The notes beneath the pieces are model-generated. The model had not been told where the DNA came from. It did no database searches and worked only from the letters and a program-made list of their open reading frames with translations. A stretch of 64,000 nucleotides of DNA, from NCBI RefSeq assembly GCF_900100355.1, contig NZ_FNFH01000007.1, positions 62,001 through 126,000 on the forward strand, given 5' to 3'. The DNA comes from Microbulbifer yueqingensis. Lineage in GTDB: Bacteria; Pseudomonadota; Gammaproteobacteria; Pseudomonadales; Cellvibrionaceae. Positions 28,701 through 41,517 of the stretch are shown one piece after another (position 1 is the first letter of the stretch; each line of letters starts with the position of its first letter). The position numbers and the translations under genes were made by a program.

Positions 28701-29310
28701 CCTGTACCTGACCGGCCACCCCATCGACGAGTACGAAGACGAACTGCAGCACCTGGTGAAACACCGCATTGCCGACCTCAAGCCGGGGCGGGAGTCGCAG
28801 AAGGTGGCCGGCCTGGTGGTGGCCATGCGCGTGATGAAAACCAAGCGCGGCGATTCCATGGCCATCGTGACACTGGACGACCGCAGTGGCCGGATCGAGG
28901 CGGCGGTGTTCAGCGAGGCCTTCGGTGAGCACCGGGAGAAGCTGGTGAAGGATTCCCTGCTGGTACTGGACGGCCCGGTCGCCCACGATGATTACAGCGG
29001 TGGGCTGAAAATGACGGTCAACGGTGTGGCCACGCTGGATGACCTGCGCCAGGGCAGTGTTGCCGGCGTGCGGGTCAAGCTCAACAGTGATGTCGCGCAG
29101 CCGGGGCTGGCGAAGCGCCTGTCCGCCTGCCTGCGGCCCTATGTCGGCGGCAGCTGCGGGGTGCTGATGGAAGTGGAGCGCAGCGATGCCCGCGGAACCT
29201 TCCGGCTCCCGGCGGAGTGGAATGTCGAACCCAATGACCAGCTGGTCCAGTCCCTCCGGGAGCTGCTGGGGCGCGATCGGGTGGTGCTCGACTATGTCGA
29301 GCGCGGTTGA
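25792..29310 (+). CDS. dnaE: DNA polymerase III subunit alpha
   Basis: This 1172-residue replicative polymerase has an N-terminal PHP domain ([16 protein letters not shown]). The C-family palm carries catalytic aspartates in [16 protein letters not shown] and [16 protein letters not shown], followed by fingers, a tandem HhH ([35 protein letters not shown]) and an OB-fold ([27 protein letters not shown]). Its size is within a few residues of the E. coli enzyme. The ATG is preceded by an A-rich leader. accA follows 160 bases later in the same direction, the usual order in gammaproteobacteria. Confidence 0.98.
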   Translation: [1172 protein letters not shown]

Positions 29311-29470
29311 CCCGGGGCGAGCGAGGTTAATGGGCTTGCCGGTAGGGGGAGAGAACGGACGCCACAGTGGCCATACTGGCAACGTGGCTCGACTGCCCGG
29401 TTCTATGGGGGTAAGCTATGCCGCCATTATCGTCCGGTGGCAATTTAGATAGTGTAAAGGCGCGGATTGC

Positions 29471-30427
29471 ATGAATTTCAATTTCCTCGAGTTTGAACAG
29501 CCGATCGCTGAGCTCGAAAGCAAGATCAAAGAGCTGCAGCATGTCGGCGACGACAACGAGCTGAACATCGCCGACGAAGTGGCCCGCCTGCGTGAAAAGA
29601 GTCGCAGTCTTACCGAGACCATATACGCCGACCTGACCCCATGGCAGGTGGTGCAGGTGGCCCGCCACCCGCAGCGGCCCTACTCGAAGGACTACATCGA
29701 GCGTATGTTCACCGACTGGGATGAGCTGCACGGCGATCGCCATTTTGGCGACGACAGGGCCATCATTTCCGGTATCGCACGCCTCGACGGCAAGCCGGTG
29801 GCGGTAATCGGTGAGGAAAAGGGCCGCTCGGTGAACGACAAGGTCGCGCGCAATTTTGGCATGCCCAAGCCGGAAGGTTACCGCAAGGCTCTGCGTATCA
29901 TGGAGATGGCCGAACGCTTCAAGCTGCCGGTCCTTACCCTGATCGACACCCCCGGGGCCTATCCCGGCATCGACAGTGAAGAGCGCGGTATCAGTGAGGC
30001 CATTGCCCAGAACCTGGCGGTGATGTCACGCCTGCGGACACCGATTATCTGCACCGTGATTGGCGAGGGGTCCTCCGGCGGGGCGCTGGCCATCGGTGTG
30101 GGCGACCAGCTGAACATGCTGCAGTACTCCACCTATTTCGTAATCTCGCCAGAGGGTTGCGCGAACATCATCTGGAAGACCGTGGAGAAGGCCCCGCTGG
30201 CGGCGGAGGCCATGGGGGTGACCTCCAGCGTGCTGGAGGAGCTGGGCATTGTCGACGAGACCATCGAAGAGCCCCTGGGCGGCGCCCACCGGGACCCGGA
30301 CGCCATGGCATCCCGCCTGCAGGAGCGCCTGGTCGAGCAGCTCGACCAGCTGCGCGGTATGCCTATCGACGAGCTGCTGGAGAAGCGCTACCAGCGCCTG
30401 ATGAGCTACGGCAACATCACCGGCTAA
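29471..30427 (+). CDS. accA: Acetyl-CoA carboxylase carboxyltransferase subunit alpha
   Basis: This 318-residue protein is near-collinear with the E. coli AccA (319). It has the N-terminal helices ([20 protein letters not shown]) and the crotonase-like core ([30 protein letters not shown], then [21 protein letters not shown]). With AccD it transfers the carboxyl group from carboxybiotin to acetyl-CoA, the first step of fatty-acid synthesis. It lies between dnaE and a strong bidirectional terminator, so it ends its transcription unit. Confidence 0.98.
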   Translation: MNFNFLEFEQPIAELESKIKELQHVGDDNELNIADEVARLREKSRSLTETIYADLTPWQVVQVARHPQRPYSKDYIERMFTDWDELHGDRHFGDDRAIISGIARLDGKPVAVIGEEKGRSVNDKVARNFGMPKPEGYRKALRIMEMAERFKLPVLTLIDTPGAYPGIDSEERGISEAIAQNLAVMSRLRTPIICTVIGEGSSGGALAIGVGDQLNMLQYSTYFVISPEGCANIIWKTVEKAPLAAEAMGVTSSVLEELGIVDETIEEPLGGAHRDPDAMASRLQERLVEQLDQLRGMPIDELLEKRYQRLMSYGNITG

Positions 30428-30526
30428 CCCTCATGCCTCATGCCTCATGCCGGCTCGAGACTGCCGGCTCGAGGAAGGCGAGCGGCCGGAGAGGCCAGGC
30501 CGGGCACGGCCAAAAAAGACGGCCAT

Positions 30527-30566
30527 AAAAAAGGCCACCGGGAGTGCACTCCCCGGTGGCCTTTTT
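30527..30566. terminator. Bidirectional terminator between accA and degV-family gene
   Basis: GGCCACCGGGAGT (30533-30545) pairs with ACTCCCCGGTGGCC (30548-30561) around a two-base loop with one bulged C. Six A residues lie on the left (30527-30532) and five T residues on the right (30562-30566). It serves accA on the plus strand and the minus-strand DegV gene ending at 30587. Confidence 0.92.
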
Positions 30567-30586
30567 CGTTGCCGGTCGGGCAGGAA

Positions 30587-31495
30587 TCAGGGCTGGTCAG
30601 AGGCCAGCGCCAGGCTCACGGTGCCGGGGCCCAGGTTGATGCCGCCTGACAGGCTCATTACCGACTTGTAGATTTTCACATCGTGTTCGTCTGCTGCCTT
30701 CTGCAAAGCCTCAAAGCCGGGGACCTTGTCCAGGTCGGTAATCTTCCCGGCAATACTCACCATCACTGACGGCATCAGCAGTTCTCCGCCACGGATCTTG
30801 TCCGCCGCCAGCCTGAACAGCCTTTCCGTGCAGCGATCGTAGCCCCGCACGGTATCGGTGACGGTACTGCCCTCGTGGTGCATGGACAGGATGGGGTTGA
30901 GCTTGAGCAGGCGCGCGGCCATGGCTTTAAGCCAGCTGATACTGTTCTCGTTTTTGCTGCGCGCCCGCGCGCGGACGTAGTAGACATCCTTGATCGCGGC
31001 ATACCCGTGTACCTTGCGGCGGAACTCTTCCGTCCTGGTGGCCACCTGGCTGCCGTCCAGCCCGCGGCGGATCAGCGACAGGCTGTAAAGCGCAAGCAAG
31101 CCCTGCCCGGCAAACAGTGAATGGGTGTCGACAGTATGGACGCGGATCGACTGCCCCCTGGCGCCCGCGGCAAGGTTTTCCGCAGCGGCCAGCGCATTGG
31201 CATAGGTGGGGCTGTTGGTGGCGTTGATGGTTTGCACCACGATGTCCGTCTGGCCCTTGCGGACCAGCTCCTGAAGGATGCCCTCGATTTCCGGAGTGGG
31301 TGCGGGCCCCGTGACAATCTGGTGAGACCTGTCCACCAGTGACAGGGTGTAGAAGTGGGCCATTTGCGCGGGGTTACGCTGGTCACCGAATACGTCTTTG
31401 CCGACGCTTACCGTGTGCGGCAGTACCGGAATGGAAAACTTGCGCAGAAACTCATCCGGCAGATCGCACCCGGAATCTACAACTAGCTGGACCAT
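30587..31495 (-). CDS. DegV family fatty-acid-binding protein
   Basis: This 302-residue protein starts MVQLVVDSGCDLPDEFLRKFSIPVLPHTVSVGKDVFGDQ, the typical DegV N-terminus. It contains IRVHTVDTHSLFAGQGLLALYSLSLIRRG with the conserved Ser-rich lipid-binding region, and ends in SLSGGINLGPGTVSLAL. DegV proteins bind a fatty acid; in Firmicutes the FakB subset presents it to a kinase. No FakA partner is in the window. A 12-bp palindrome (TGGGCATGCCCA, 31558-31569) lies 63 bases upstream of the start. Confidence 0.87.
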   Translation of the reverse strand: MVQLVVDSGCDLPDEFLRKFSIPVLPHTVSVGKDVFGDQRNPAQMAHFYTLSLVDRSHQIVTGPAPTPEIEGILQELVRKGQTDIVVQTINATNSPTYANALAAAENLAAGARGQSIRVHTVDTHSLFAGQGLLALYSLSLIRRGLDGSQVATRTEEFRRKVHGYAAIKDVYYVRARARSKNENSISWLKAMAARLLKLNPILSMHHEGSTVTDTVRGYDRCTERLFRLAADKIRGGELLMPSVMVSIAGKITDLDKVPGFEALQKAADEHDVKIYKSVMSLSGGINLGPGTVSLALASDQP

Positions 31496-31557
31496 GAATA
31501 ACTCTTGTTCGAATTGTGTGGTGATGGCGTTGCGTGAGCAAATTTATCATCTGCAGG

Positions 31558-31569
31558 TGGGCATGCCCA
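31558..31569. promoter_or_regulatory. Palindrome upstream of the DegV gene
   Basis: The perfect 12-bp dyad TGGGCATGCCCA lies in the 218-base gap between the MFS and DegV genes, upstream of the latter. An operator role is possible but unsupported beyond its symmetry and position. Confidence 0.25.
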
Positions 31570-31683
31570 GCAAATTGGGTACGGCTGTACTATTTGGGCA
31601 CGAAAAACGGAAGAATTGGTCTGCTGTTGCGGGGGTGGGCGAAATTTACGGGAAAAAGTTATAAACGAGAGGGGAAAGGGGGT

Positions 31684-31704
31684 GGGCGACCCGGTGGGTC
31701 GCCC
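31684..31704 (-). terminator. Hairpin downstream of the MFS sugar porter gene
   Basis: A perfect 9-bp stem, GGGCGACCC (31684-31692) with GGGTCGCCC (31696-31704), and a three-base loop lie just beyond the minus-strand stop at 31714. The following minus-strand bases are CCCCCTTTCCCC rather than a T-run, so termination is likely but not textbook. Confidence 0.45.
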
Positions 31705-31713
31705 GTTGCCGGG

Positions 31714-33153
31714 TCAGCCCGGCATCTCTTCCAGTTCGAGGCCGGCAGTTTCACGCACCATCCGCACCACGAACACTACCGACAGCGCGGCGCATATCAT
31801 GTACAGCGAATAGGCGCCAGCCAGGCCGATACCTGCGAGGAGCAGGGGGAAGGTCAGGGTAATGGCGAAGTTGGAACCCCACTGGCAGAGTCCTGCCACC
31901 GCCAGGCCCGAGCCCCGCATCTGGTTCGGGAACATTTCTCCCAGCATCACCCACATCACTGGGCCCCAGGAGAAATTGAAGAAAAACACATAGGCATTGG
32001 CGGCAACCAGCGCCACCAGTCCCATCTGGTCAGACAATACCAGTTTGCCCCCTGCGTCGAGGCTGGCAGTGGTGAATGCCCCCACCAGCATTGCCAGGGT
32101 GACAGCCATGCCGGCGGAGCCGGCGAACAGCAGGGGCTTGCGCCCGATGCGGTCGATCAGCCCCAGGGCAATCAGGCAGGCGCCAATGCTCACTGCGCCG
32201 GAGATGACATTGATCATCAGTGCGTCTGACTCGGAGAAACCGACCGACTGCCACAGCACCGCACCGTAATAGAACACCACATTGATGCCCACCAGTTGCT
32301 GGAAGGTGGCAAGGCCTATGCCCACCCAGACCACAGAGCGGATTTTGCCGGTGCCATCGAGGAGGTCGGCGAGCCGCGGGCGATGGTCTGCCGCCACGGA
32401 ATCCCGGACCTCGCGCAGCTTGGTTTCCGCGGCGCCCTCACCGGGGTAGAGGCGTTGCAGTTCCTGGCGCGCGCGGTCTATCTGGCGGGAAATCACCAGG
32501 TAGCGTGGGCTCTCCGGGATCCACAGCAGGGCTACCAGGAATATGGTGGCGGGCAGCATCTCGACCCAGAACATCCAGCGCCAGGCTTCAAATCCGTACC
32601 ACCACTCGGTGGTCGCGGAACCGGCCACCTGCGCAAGCAGGTAATTGCTCAGGAAGGCGGCAAAGAGGCCGAATATGATCGCCACCTGCTGGATGGTGGA
32701 CAGACGACCGCGCCAGGCCGCGGGTGCCACTTCACTGATATAGGCGGGAGACAGTACGCTGGCGGCACCCACTGCCAGGCCGCCGAGGATGCGATAGAAA
32801 ACGAATTCCAGTGAGCTGGTCGCGACGCCGGAGCCCCAGGCACTCAGCAGGAAGAGGGCAGCGGCCACAAGCAGGAGCCGCTTGCGCCCCCAGAAATCGG
32901 CCAGTCGCCCGGCTCCGAAGGCGCCGACGGCACAGCCAAGCAGCATGGAGGCGACGTTAAAGCCGGTGCCGGCACTATTGGAGCTGAATGCCCGCTGCAG
33001 GCCATCAACGGTGCCGTTGATGACCCCGCTGTCAAAGCCGAACAGGAAGCCGCCAATGGTGGCGACGCTGCATATGACCAGAATAAAGGCGAGTGGCGGG
33101 GACTCCTGTGTTTTTGTCCCGGCGTGATTCAGCTGGCTCTCTATCGCTTCCAT
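31714..33153 (-). CDS. Sugar porter family MFS transporter
   Basis: This 479-residue, 12-helix symporter of the sugar porter family has the hallmark motifs GRLADFWGRKRLLL (loop 2-3), PESPRYLVISRQ (PESPR before helix 7) and LIDRIGRKPLL (loop 8-9). The helix-7 QQLVGIN stretch is also present. Such proteins (XylE/GalP/AraE-like) import hexoses or pentoses with protons. The specific sugar is not readable, and no sugar-metabolic enzyme or regulator is adjacent, so it stands as an isolated uptake gene. The N-terminal 25 residues are hydrophilic. Confidence 0.9.
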   Translation of the reverse strand: MEAIESQLNHAGTKTQESPPLAFILVICSVATIGGFLFGFDSGVINGTVDGLQRAFSSNSAGTGFNVASMLLGCAVGAFGAGRLADFWGRKRLLLVAAALFLLSAWGSGVATSSLEFVFYRILGGLAVGAASVLSPAYISEVAPAAWRGRLSTIQQVAIIFGLFAAFLSNYLLAQVAGSATTEWWYGFEAWRWMFWVEMLPATIFLVALLWIPESPRYLVISRQIDRARQELQRLYPGEGAAETKLREVRDSVAADHRPRLADLLDGTGKIRSVVWVGIGLATFQQLVGINVVFYYGAVLWQSVGFSESDALMINVISGAVSIGACLIALGLIDRIGRKPLLFAGSAGMAVTLAMLVGAFTTASLDAGGKLVLSDQMGLVALVAANAYVFFFNFSWGPVMWVMLGEMFPNQMRGSGLAVAGLCQWGSNFAITLTFPLLLAGIGLAGAYSLYMICAALSVVFVVRMVRETAGLELEEMPG

Positions 33154-33448
33154 AAGGTATCCCGTCTGTTTATTGTGATCTTGAAAATGATTGTCGGGTT
33201 TGCCCGGATTGTAGCGGGCCGGGTCGGGCAGTTATTGTAAAGAGTTGCGGTGGGAGGCCGCTTTGCCCCGGTCCCGGCCCGGCTGGCCGCAAGCGGTCCG
33301 GTAGCGGCCTGGCGCAGAAGGGACGGGCAGATTCCGCTATGGAGCCGGCTTCTGCGGTCTGGGGGACCTGCCAGGGGATTGGTGTACACTAGGCCCGGGC
33401 AGGCGCCGGGCGAGAGTTGCGGGCGCCTTTTTCTTATCTGTCTATTCG

Positions 33449-34777
33449 ATGTTTCACCGGGCGCGGAAAATGCACGACCAGACTGGGGCATTGCGGAAAG
33501 GAGTTGCGGCAGCACTGGCCGGGTATCCCTGTCGGGGCCGCCGCTGGCTCGCCCTCAGCGGCGGGCTTGACTCCACCGTGCTCGCGCACCTGCTGGCCTC
33601 GCTCGGGGAGCCTTTCACTGCTGTTCACGTGAATCACGCGCTTTCTCCCAATGCCGATGCGTGGCAGGCCCATTGCCGGCGCCTGGTGGATGCCCTGCAG
33701 GTGCCGCTGGTGACCCGGAATGTAGTCGTAACCGAGCGGGGCGGCGGGCTGGAAGAGGCTGCCCGGCATGCCCGCTATGTCGTATTCGAAGAGTTGCTGG
33801 GGGAGGGCGACCAGTTACTGGCTGCCCACCATGGTGACGACCAGGTGGAGACCTTCTTCCTGCGTCTGTTGCGCGGCGCCGGTGTACAGGGGCTCGCGGC
33901 CATGCCTGGCTGCCGCCCCCTGGGCAGGGGGCAGCTGGTCAGGCCCCTGCTGGGGTTTGGGCGGAATGCACTGGAGAGGTACGCCCGGGCTTCCGGCCTC
34001 GACTGGATCGAGGATGAGAGTAACAGGGACAGTCGGTTCGACCGCAATTACCTGCGCCGCGGAGTCCTGCCGGGACTGCGGGAGCGCTGGCCGCTGCGGG
34101 AGCGGGTCGGGCGGGCTGCGGAGAACCTGCGGGAGGCGGCGGCCCTGCTGGCGGAGGTCGGCGATGGGGACCTGGTGGCGGTGGGGCTCCGCAGTGAACG
34201 CCTGGGACAGAGCATCAGCATTGCCGGGCTCCAGTCGCTCAGTCCCGCGCGCAGGAAGAACTTGTTGCGACGCTGGCTGTCTCTCAGGGGCGGCGAGTCC
34301 CCGCCGGCCACGGTGCTTGAGGAGCTGCTGCGCCAACTGTGGGCGGCCGGAGGCGACCGACAGCCGGAGATCGCCATGGGAGAGCTGGTTGGGCGACGCT
34401 GGGGGGAGCGGCTTTACCTTTTGCCGGCCCTGGCAACATTGGACCCGCCTCAGGAGTTGTTATGGTCAGGCAGCGAATCGCTGGCACTCCCGGGGGGAGG
34501 TACGCTGGTGCCTTCGAGTGACTGGCCTGCCGGTAGCTACAGGGTGAGTTTCCGGCAGGGGGGCGAGCGTGCACGCCCGCTCGGCCGCAGCCATTCCCAG
34601 ACCCTCAAGCGCCTGCTGCAGGAGTGGCAACTGGAACCGTGGCTGCGGGACCGGGTTCCGCTAATCTTTGAGGGGACGCGCTTGCTGGCGGTCGGCGGCC
34701 TGTTTGTCTGCCATGGTGATTGGAAGGGGCGCCCGCCCGCCCCTCCCGAGTGGCGGCCGGGAGCGTTTTCTGATTGA
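33449..34777 (+). CDS. tilS: tRNA(Ile)-lysidine synthase
   Basis: This 442-residue protein has the PP-loop ATP-pyrophosphatase motif RRWLALSGGLDSTVLAHLL near the N-terminus. It also has HHGDDQVETFFLRLLRGAG, the central TilS domain, and the C-terminal lysidine synthase domain (SHSQTLKRLLQEWQLEPWLRDRVPLIFEGTRLLAVGGLFV). TilS converts the wobble C of the AUA-reading tRNA-Ile to lysidine and is essential. The start is uncertain: ATG 33449 is given, but ATG 33470 (MHDQTGAL) is equally plausible; neither has a strong Shine-Dalgarno. pyrG follows. Confidence 0.93.
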   Translation: MFHRARKMHDQTGALRKGVAAALAGYPCRGRRWLALSGGLDSTVLAHLLASLGEPFTAVHVNHALSPNADAWQAHCRRLVDALQVPLVTRNVVVTERGGGLEEAARHARYVVFEELLGEGDQLLAAHHGDDQVETFFLRLLRGAGVQGLAAMPGCRPLGRGQLVRPLLGFGRNALERYARASGLDWIEDESNRDSRFDRNYLRRGVLPGLRERWPLRERVGRAAENLREAAALLAEVGDGDLVAVGLRSERLGQSISIAGLQSLSPARRKNLLRRWLSLRGGESPPATVLEELLRQLWAAGGDRQPEIAMGELVGRRWGERLYLLPALATLDPPQELLWSGSESLALPGGGTLVPSSDWPAGSYRVSFRQGGERARPLGRSHSQTLKRLLQEWQLEPWLRDRVPLIFEGTRLLAVGGLFVCHGDWKGRPPAPPEWRPGAFSD

Positions 34778-34802
34778 GCGGCAACCCGCATTCTGGTAGT
34801 CT
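34774..34802 (+). promoter_or_regulatory. Candidate sigma-70 promoter for pyrG
   Basis: TTGAGC (34774-34779) and TAGTCT (34797-34802) are separated by 17 bases. The second hexamer is preceded by TG at the extended -10 position (TGGTAGTCT). It starts within the tilS stop region and is about 100 bases upstream of the pyrG ATG. Match to consensus is moderate. Confidence 0.4.
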
Positions 34803-34889
34803 GGCGTCCCATCTCGAGGCAGAGGAATGCGCCAGCCGGCGCGGCCTGTGCCAGCCCCGCAACCCGATTCCATCGGGCATTCAGATTGA

Positions 34890-38856
<3,967 letters not shown>

Positions 38857-38936
38857 GGGGGCAGGCCTCTGCAGCCATCGGTGGGATTGCGGGCGCAGGT
38901 TCCGCTCCCGCCGATGGGTGAAAGATTGAAACCGCT

Positions 38937-39227
38937 ATGAAATGGCTGCTGGCATTCCTCGTCGTTACCCTGCTCGTTATGCAGTATCGCCTCTGGATAG
39001 GCGAGGGCAGCATGGCAGAGGTGACCCGCTTGCAGCGGGAGCTGGAACAGCAGCGAATGAAAAACGCCGCCCTGGCACGGGAGAACCGTCAGCTGTTGCG
39101 GGAGGTGCGCAGCGTCAAGGAGGGTACTGACGGGGTCGAGGCCAAGGCACGCTATGACCTGGGCCTGATCAAGGAAGGGGAAACGCTGTTTATCTTTCTC
39201 AACCCCGAGGAGGCCGACAACCAGTGA
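38937..39227 (+). CDS. ftsB: Cell division protein FtsB
   Basis: This 96-residue bitopic protein has a transmembrane helix at residues 2-17 (KWLLAFLVVTLLVMQYRLWIG). A coiled coil follows (VTRLQRELEQQRMKNAALARENRQLLREV), then the conserved GVEAKARYDLGLIKEGETLFIF, as in FtsB. It forms the FtsQLB complex that activates septal peptidoglycan synthesis. Position between eno and ispD is the standard one. The stop overlaps the ispD GTG start (GTGA at 39224-39227). Confidence 0.95.
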   Translation: MKWLLAFLVVTLLVMQYRLWIGEGSMAEVTRLQRELEQQRMKNAALARENRQLLREVRSVKEGTDGVEAKARYDLGLIKEGETLFIFLNPEEADNQ

Positions 39228-39943
39228 TTTCCGGTTTCTGGGTAGTGGTGCCGGCCGCCGGGGTCGGCAAGCGCATGGGGGCGGATCGCCCCAAACAATA
39301 CCTGCCGCTGCTGGGCCGGCCGCTCCTGTCACTGACACTGCGCAATATTCTTGCCTGGCCGGGACTCGCCGGTATCGTAGTGGCAGTATCTGAAGATGAT
39401 CCCTATTTTGCGCACATCGCCGAGGCCGGGCACCCTCATGTTCACCGGGTTACCGGTGGGGCCGAACGAGCCGACTCGGTGTTGTCAGCGCTCAATTACC
39501 TCGCCGGCCGCGTGCCTCCTGAGACCACGGTACTGGTCCACGATGCTGCGCGTCCCTGTGTATCCCTCGACGATATCCAGTCACTGCTTGCGGATGATGT
39601 CAGCCCCATGGCTCTGCTTGCCCAGCCGGCCAGCGATACGCTGAAACTGGGTGCCAGCGACGGCAATCGCCAGGTAGTGGAAAAGACCCTCGACCGGTCG
39701 CGGATCTGGCAGGCGCAGACCCCCCAGCGGGCCCCGCTCGGCGAACTGCAGCGCTGCCTGCGTGAGGGCCTGGAGCGCGGCGCGGGGATTACCGATGAAG
39801 CCAGTGCGCTGGAGCTGGCTGGCCACCAGCCCCAGCTTGTTGAGGGCCAGCGGGACAATATCAAGGTGACGCTGCCAGGGGATATCCCGCTGGTGGAGTC
39901 CATCCTGCGCCTCCGGTATGCGGCGACGGAAGAAAAACGCTAA
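39224..39943 (+). CDS. ispD: 2-C-methyl-D-erythritol 4-phosphate cytidylyltransferase
   Basis: This 239-residue enzyme of the MEP isoprenoid pathway has the nucleotide-binding loop [26 protein letters not shown], plus [13 protein letters not shown] and [13 protein letters not shown] near the active site. It couples CTP and MEP to CDP-ME. The start is GTG 39224, overlapping the ftsB stop by four bases, so the two are translationally coupled. Confidence 0.97.
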   Translation: MISGFWVVVPAAGVGKRMGADRPKQYLPLLGRPLLSLTLRNILAWPGLAGIVVAVSEDDPYFAHIAEAGHPHVHRVTGGAERADSVLSALNYLAGRVPPETTVLVHDAARPCVSLDDIQSLLADDVSPMALLAQPASDTLKLGASDGNRQVVEKTLDRSRIWQAQTPQRAPLGELQRCLREGLERGAGITDEASALELAGHQPQLVEGQRDNIKVTLPGDIPLVESILRLRYAATEEKR

Positions 39944-39990
39944 TCACGATTCAATTGTTACAGGCAGTCAGCAGAAGGAATGCAACGCGC

Positions 39991-40476
39991 ATGAGTTTTC
40001 GCATAGGCCAGGGCCTTGATGTCCATGCCTTCGGCCCCGGTGACCGGGTTATCCTGGGTGGGGTCAGTATTCCCCACAGCCACGGACTCGTCGCCCATAG
40101 TGATGGCGATGTCCTGCTGCACGCGCTCTCAGATGCTCTGCTGGGGGCGCTGGCGCTGGGCGATATCGGCCATCACTTCCCCGATACCGACAGCCAGTAC
40201 GCCGGCGCGGACAGCCGGGAGCTGTTGCGCCGCGTGGTGGCCGAAATTCACCGGCGCGGCTATCGGCTGGTAAATGCAGACTGCACCCTGGTGGCGCAGC
40301 AACCCAAAATGGCACCACATATCGGGGCGATGCGTACCAATATCGCGGCCGACTGTACCGTCGATGAAGGGGCTGTCAGCGTCAAGGCGACTACAAGCGA
40401 GCGGCTTGGCTTCACCGGACGAGGGGAGGGGATCGCCGCCCTTGCGTCAGTACTGCTCGAGCGTGCCGATGACTGA
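39991..40476 (+). CDS. ispF: 2-C-methyl-D-erythritol 2,4-cyclodiphosphate synthase
   Basis: This 161-residue protein has the IspF core: [61 protein letters not shown], including the zinc ligands in DVH and HALSD. It ends with [23 protein letters not shown]. It acts two steps after IspD in the same pathway. ATG 39991 is chosen over an upstream in-frame start at 39955 because it gives the family length; AGAAGGA is upstream. Its 3' end overlaps truD by eight bases. Confidence 0.97.
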   Translation: MSFRIGQGLDVHAFGPGDRVILGGVSIPHSHGLVAHSDGDVLLHALSDALLGALALGDIGHHFPDTDSQYAGADSRELLRRVVAEIHRRGYRLVNADCTLVAQQPKMAPHIGAMRTNIAADCTVDEGAVSVKATTSERLGFTGRGEGIAALASVLLERADD

Positions 40477-41437
40477 GTACTGGGACCTGGACTGGCCACG
40501 CGCCCACGGGGGAACCGCCATCACCGCGGAGTTCCGGCGCGAACCCGAGGATTTTGTCGTCGAGGAGCAGGGTGATCCCGTACTGACGGATACCGGAGAA
40601 CATGTGTACCTGCAGGTTCGCAAACGCGGCGCCAACACCAGCTGGGTTGCCCAGCAGTTGGCGCGCGTGGCTGGCGTCTCACCCAGGGACGTAGGCTTTT
40701 TCGGCCTGAAGGATCGCCATGCGGTAACCACCCAGTGGTTCAGCGTCTGGCTTGCCCAGCGGCCCGAACCCGACTGGACAGCGATTGTCAGTGAAGAGGT
40801 GGAAATACTTCGCTGCAGTCGTGGCCAGCGCAAGCTCCGTCGCGGCGAACATACCGGCAATCGCTTTCAAATCAGGCTGCGTGACACGCGCGGGGACCGG
40901 GACAGGGCGGAGCAGTTACTGGCGAGCCTGGCTGGCGGCGTGCCAAATTATTTCGGTGAGCAGCGTTTCGGTCGTGACGGTGGCAACCTGACACTGGCGC
41001 GCCGCCTGGCAGAGGAAGGCGGCCGTGCCCGCCGCAGCGAGCGAACTTTCGCCATGTCTGCCGCCCGCAGCTGGCTATTCAACCAGGTGTTGGGCCAGCG
41101 CGTGAAAGACGGAAGCTGGCGTGAGCTGCTCGATGGGGAACCGCAACCATATCCATCTGCACCACTGTGGGGGCGGGGCAGGAACCCGGCGACCAGGGTG
41201 CAGGCCGGGCTCGAGGCTGCCGCGGTAGCCCCCTGGCAACCCTGGTGCGACTGGCTGGAGCACTGCGGCCTGAAACAGGAGCGCCGTGCCCTGGTACTGC
41301 AACCAGGGGACCTGGAGCATGAATGGCATGGCGACGACCTGCAACTGGCTTTCAGCCTACCGGTAGGCACCTTTGCCACAGCCGTGCTCCGGGAGCTCGC
41401 AGAGCTGGCAAATGCCGCGGCTGGCGCCATAAAATAG
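40469..41437 (+). CDS. truD: tRNA pseudouridine(13) synthase TruD
   Basis: This 322-residue protein has the TruD active-site stretch [19 protein letters not shown] (catalytic Asp in LKD), the conserved [15 protein letters not shown] and [16 protein letters not shown]. It isomerises U13 in tRNA-Glu. The upstream open frame reaches 40274, but ATG 40469, eight bases inside ispF, yields the family N-terminus ([15 protein letters not shown]). In many relatives surE lies between truD and pcm; here only 80 bases separate truD from pcm and surE is absent. Confidence 0.95.
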   Translation: MTEYWDLDWPRAHGGTAITAEFRREPEDFVVEEQGDPVLTDTGEHVYLQVRKRGANTSWVAQQLARVAGVSPRDVGFFGLKDRHAVTTQWFSVWLAQRPEPDWTAIVSEEVEILRCSRGQRKLRRGEHTGNRFQIRLRDTRGDRDRAEQLLASLAGGVPNYFGEQRFGRDGGNLTLARRLAEEGGRARRSERTFAMSAARSWLFNQVLGQRVKDGSWRELLDGEPQPYPSAPLWGRGRNPATRVQAGLEAAAVAPWQPWCDWLEHCGLKQERRALVLQPGDLEHEWHGDDLQLAFSLPVGTFATAVLRELAELANAAAGAIK

Positions 41438-41517
41438 ACGAAAACTAACAATGATAACCGGCTCTGAGGCCGGGTCGCGGCGGGGACGATACCCGGCCGC
41501 CAGTTGGAAGGGACACT

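Noticed and set aside
26893-29382. 829-codon minus-strand frame across dnaE
   Set aside because: dnaE on the plus strand is unambiguous, and the antisense frame resembles no family.
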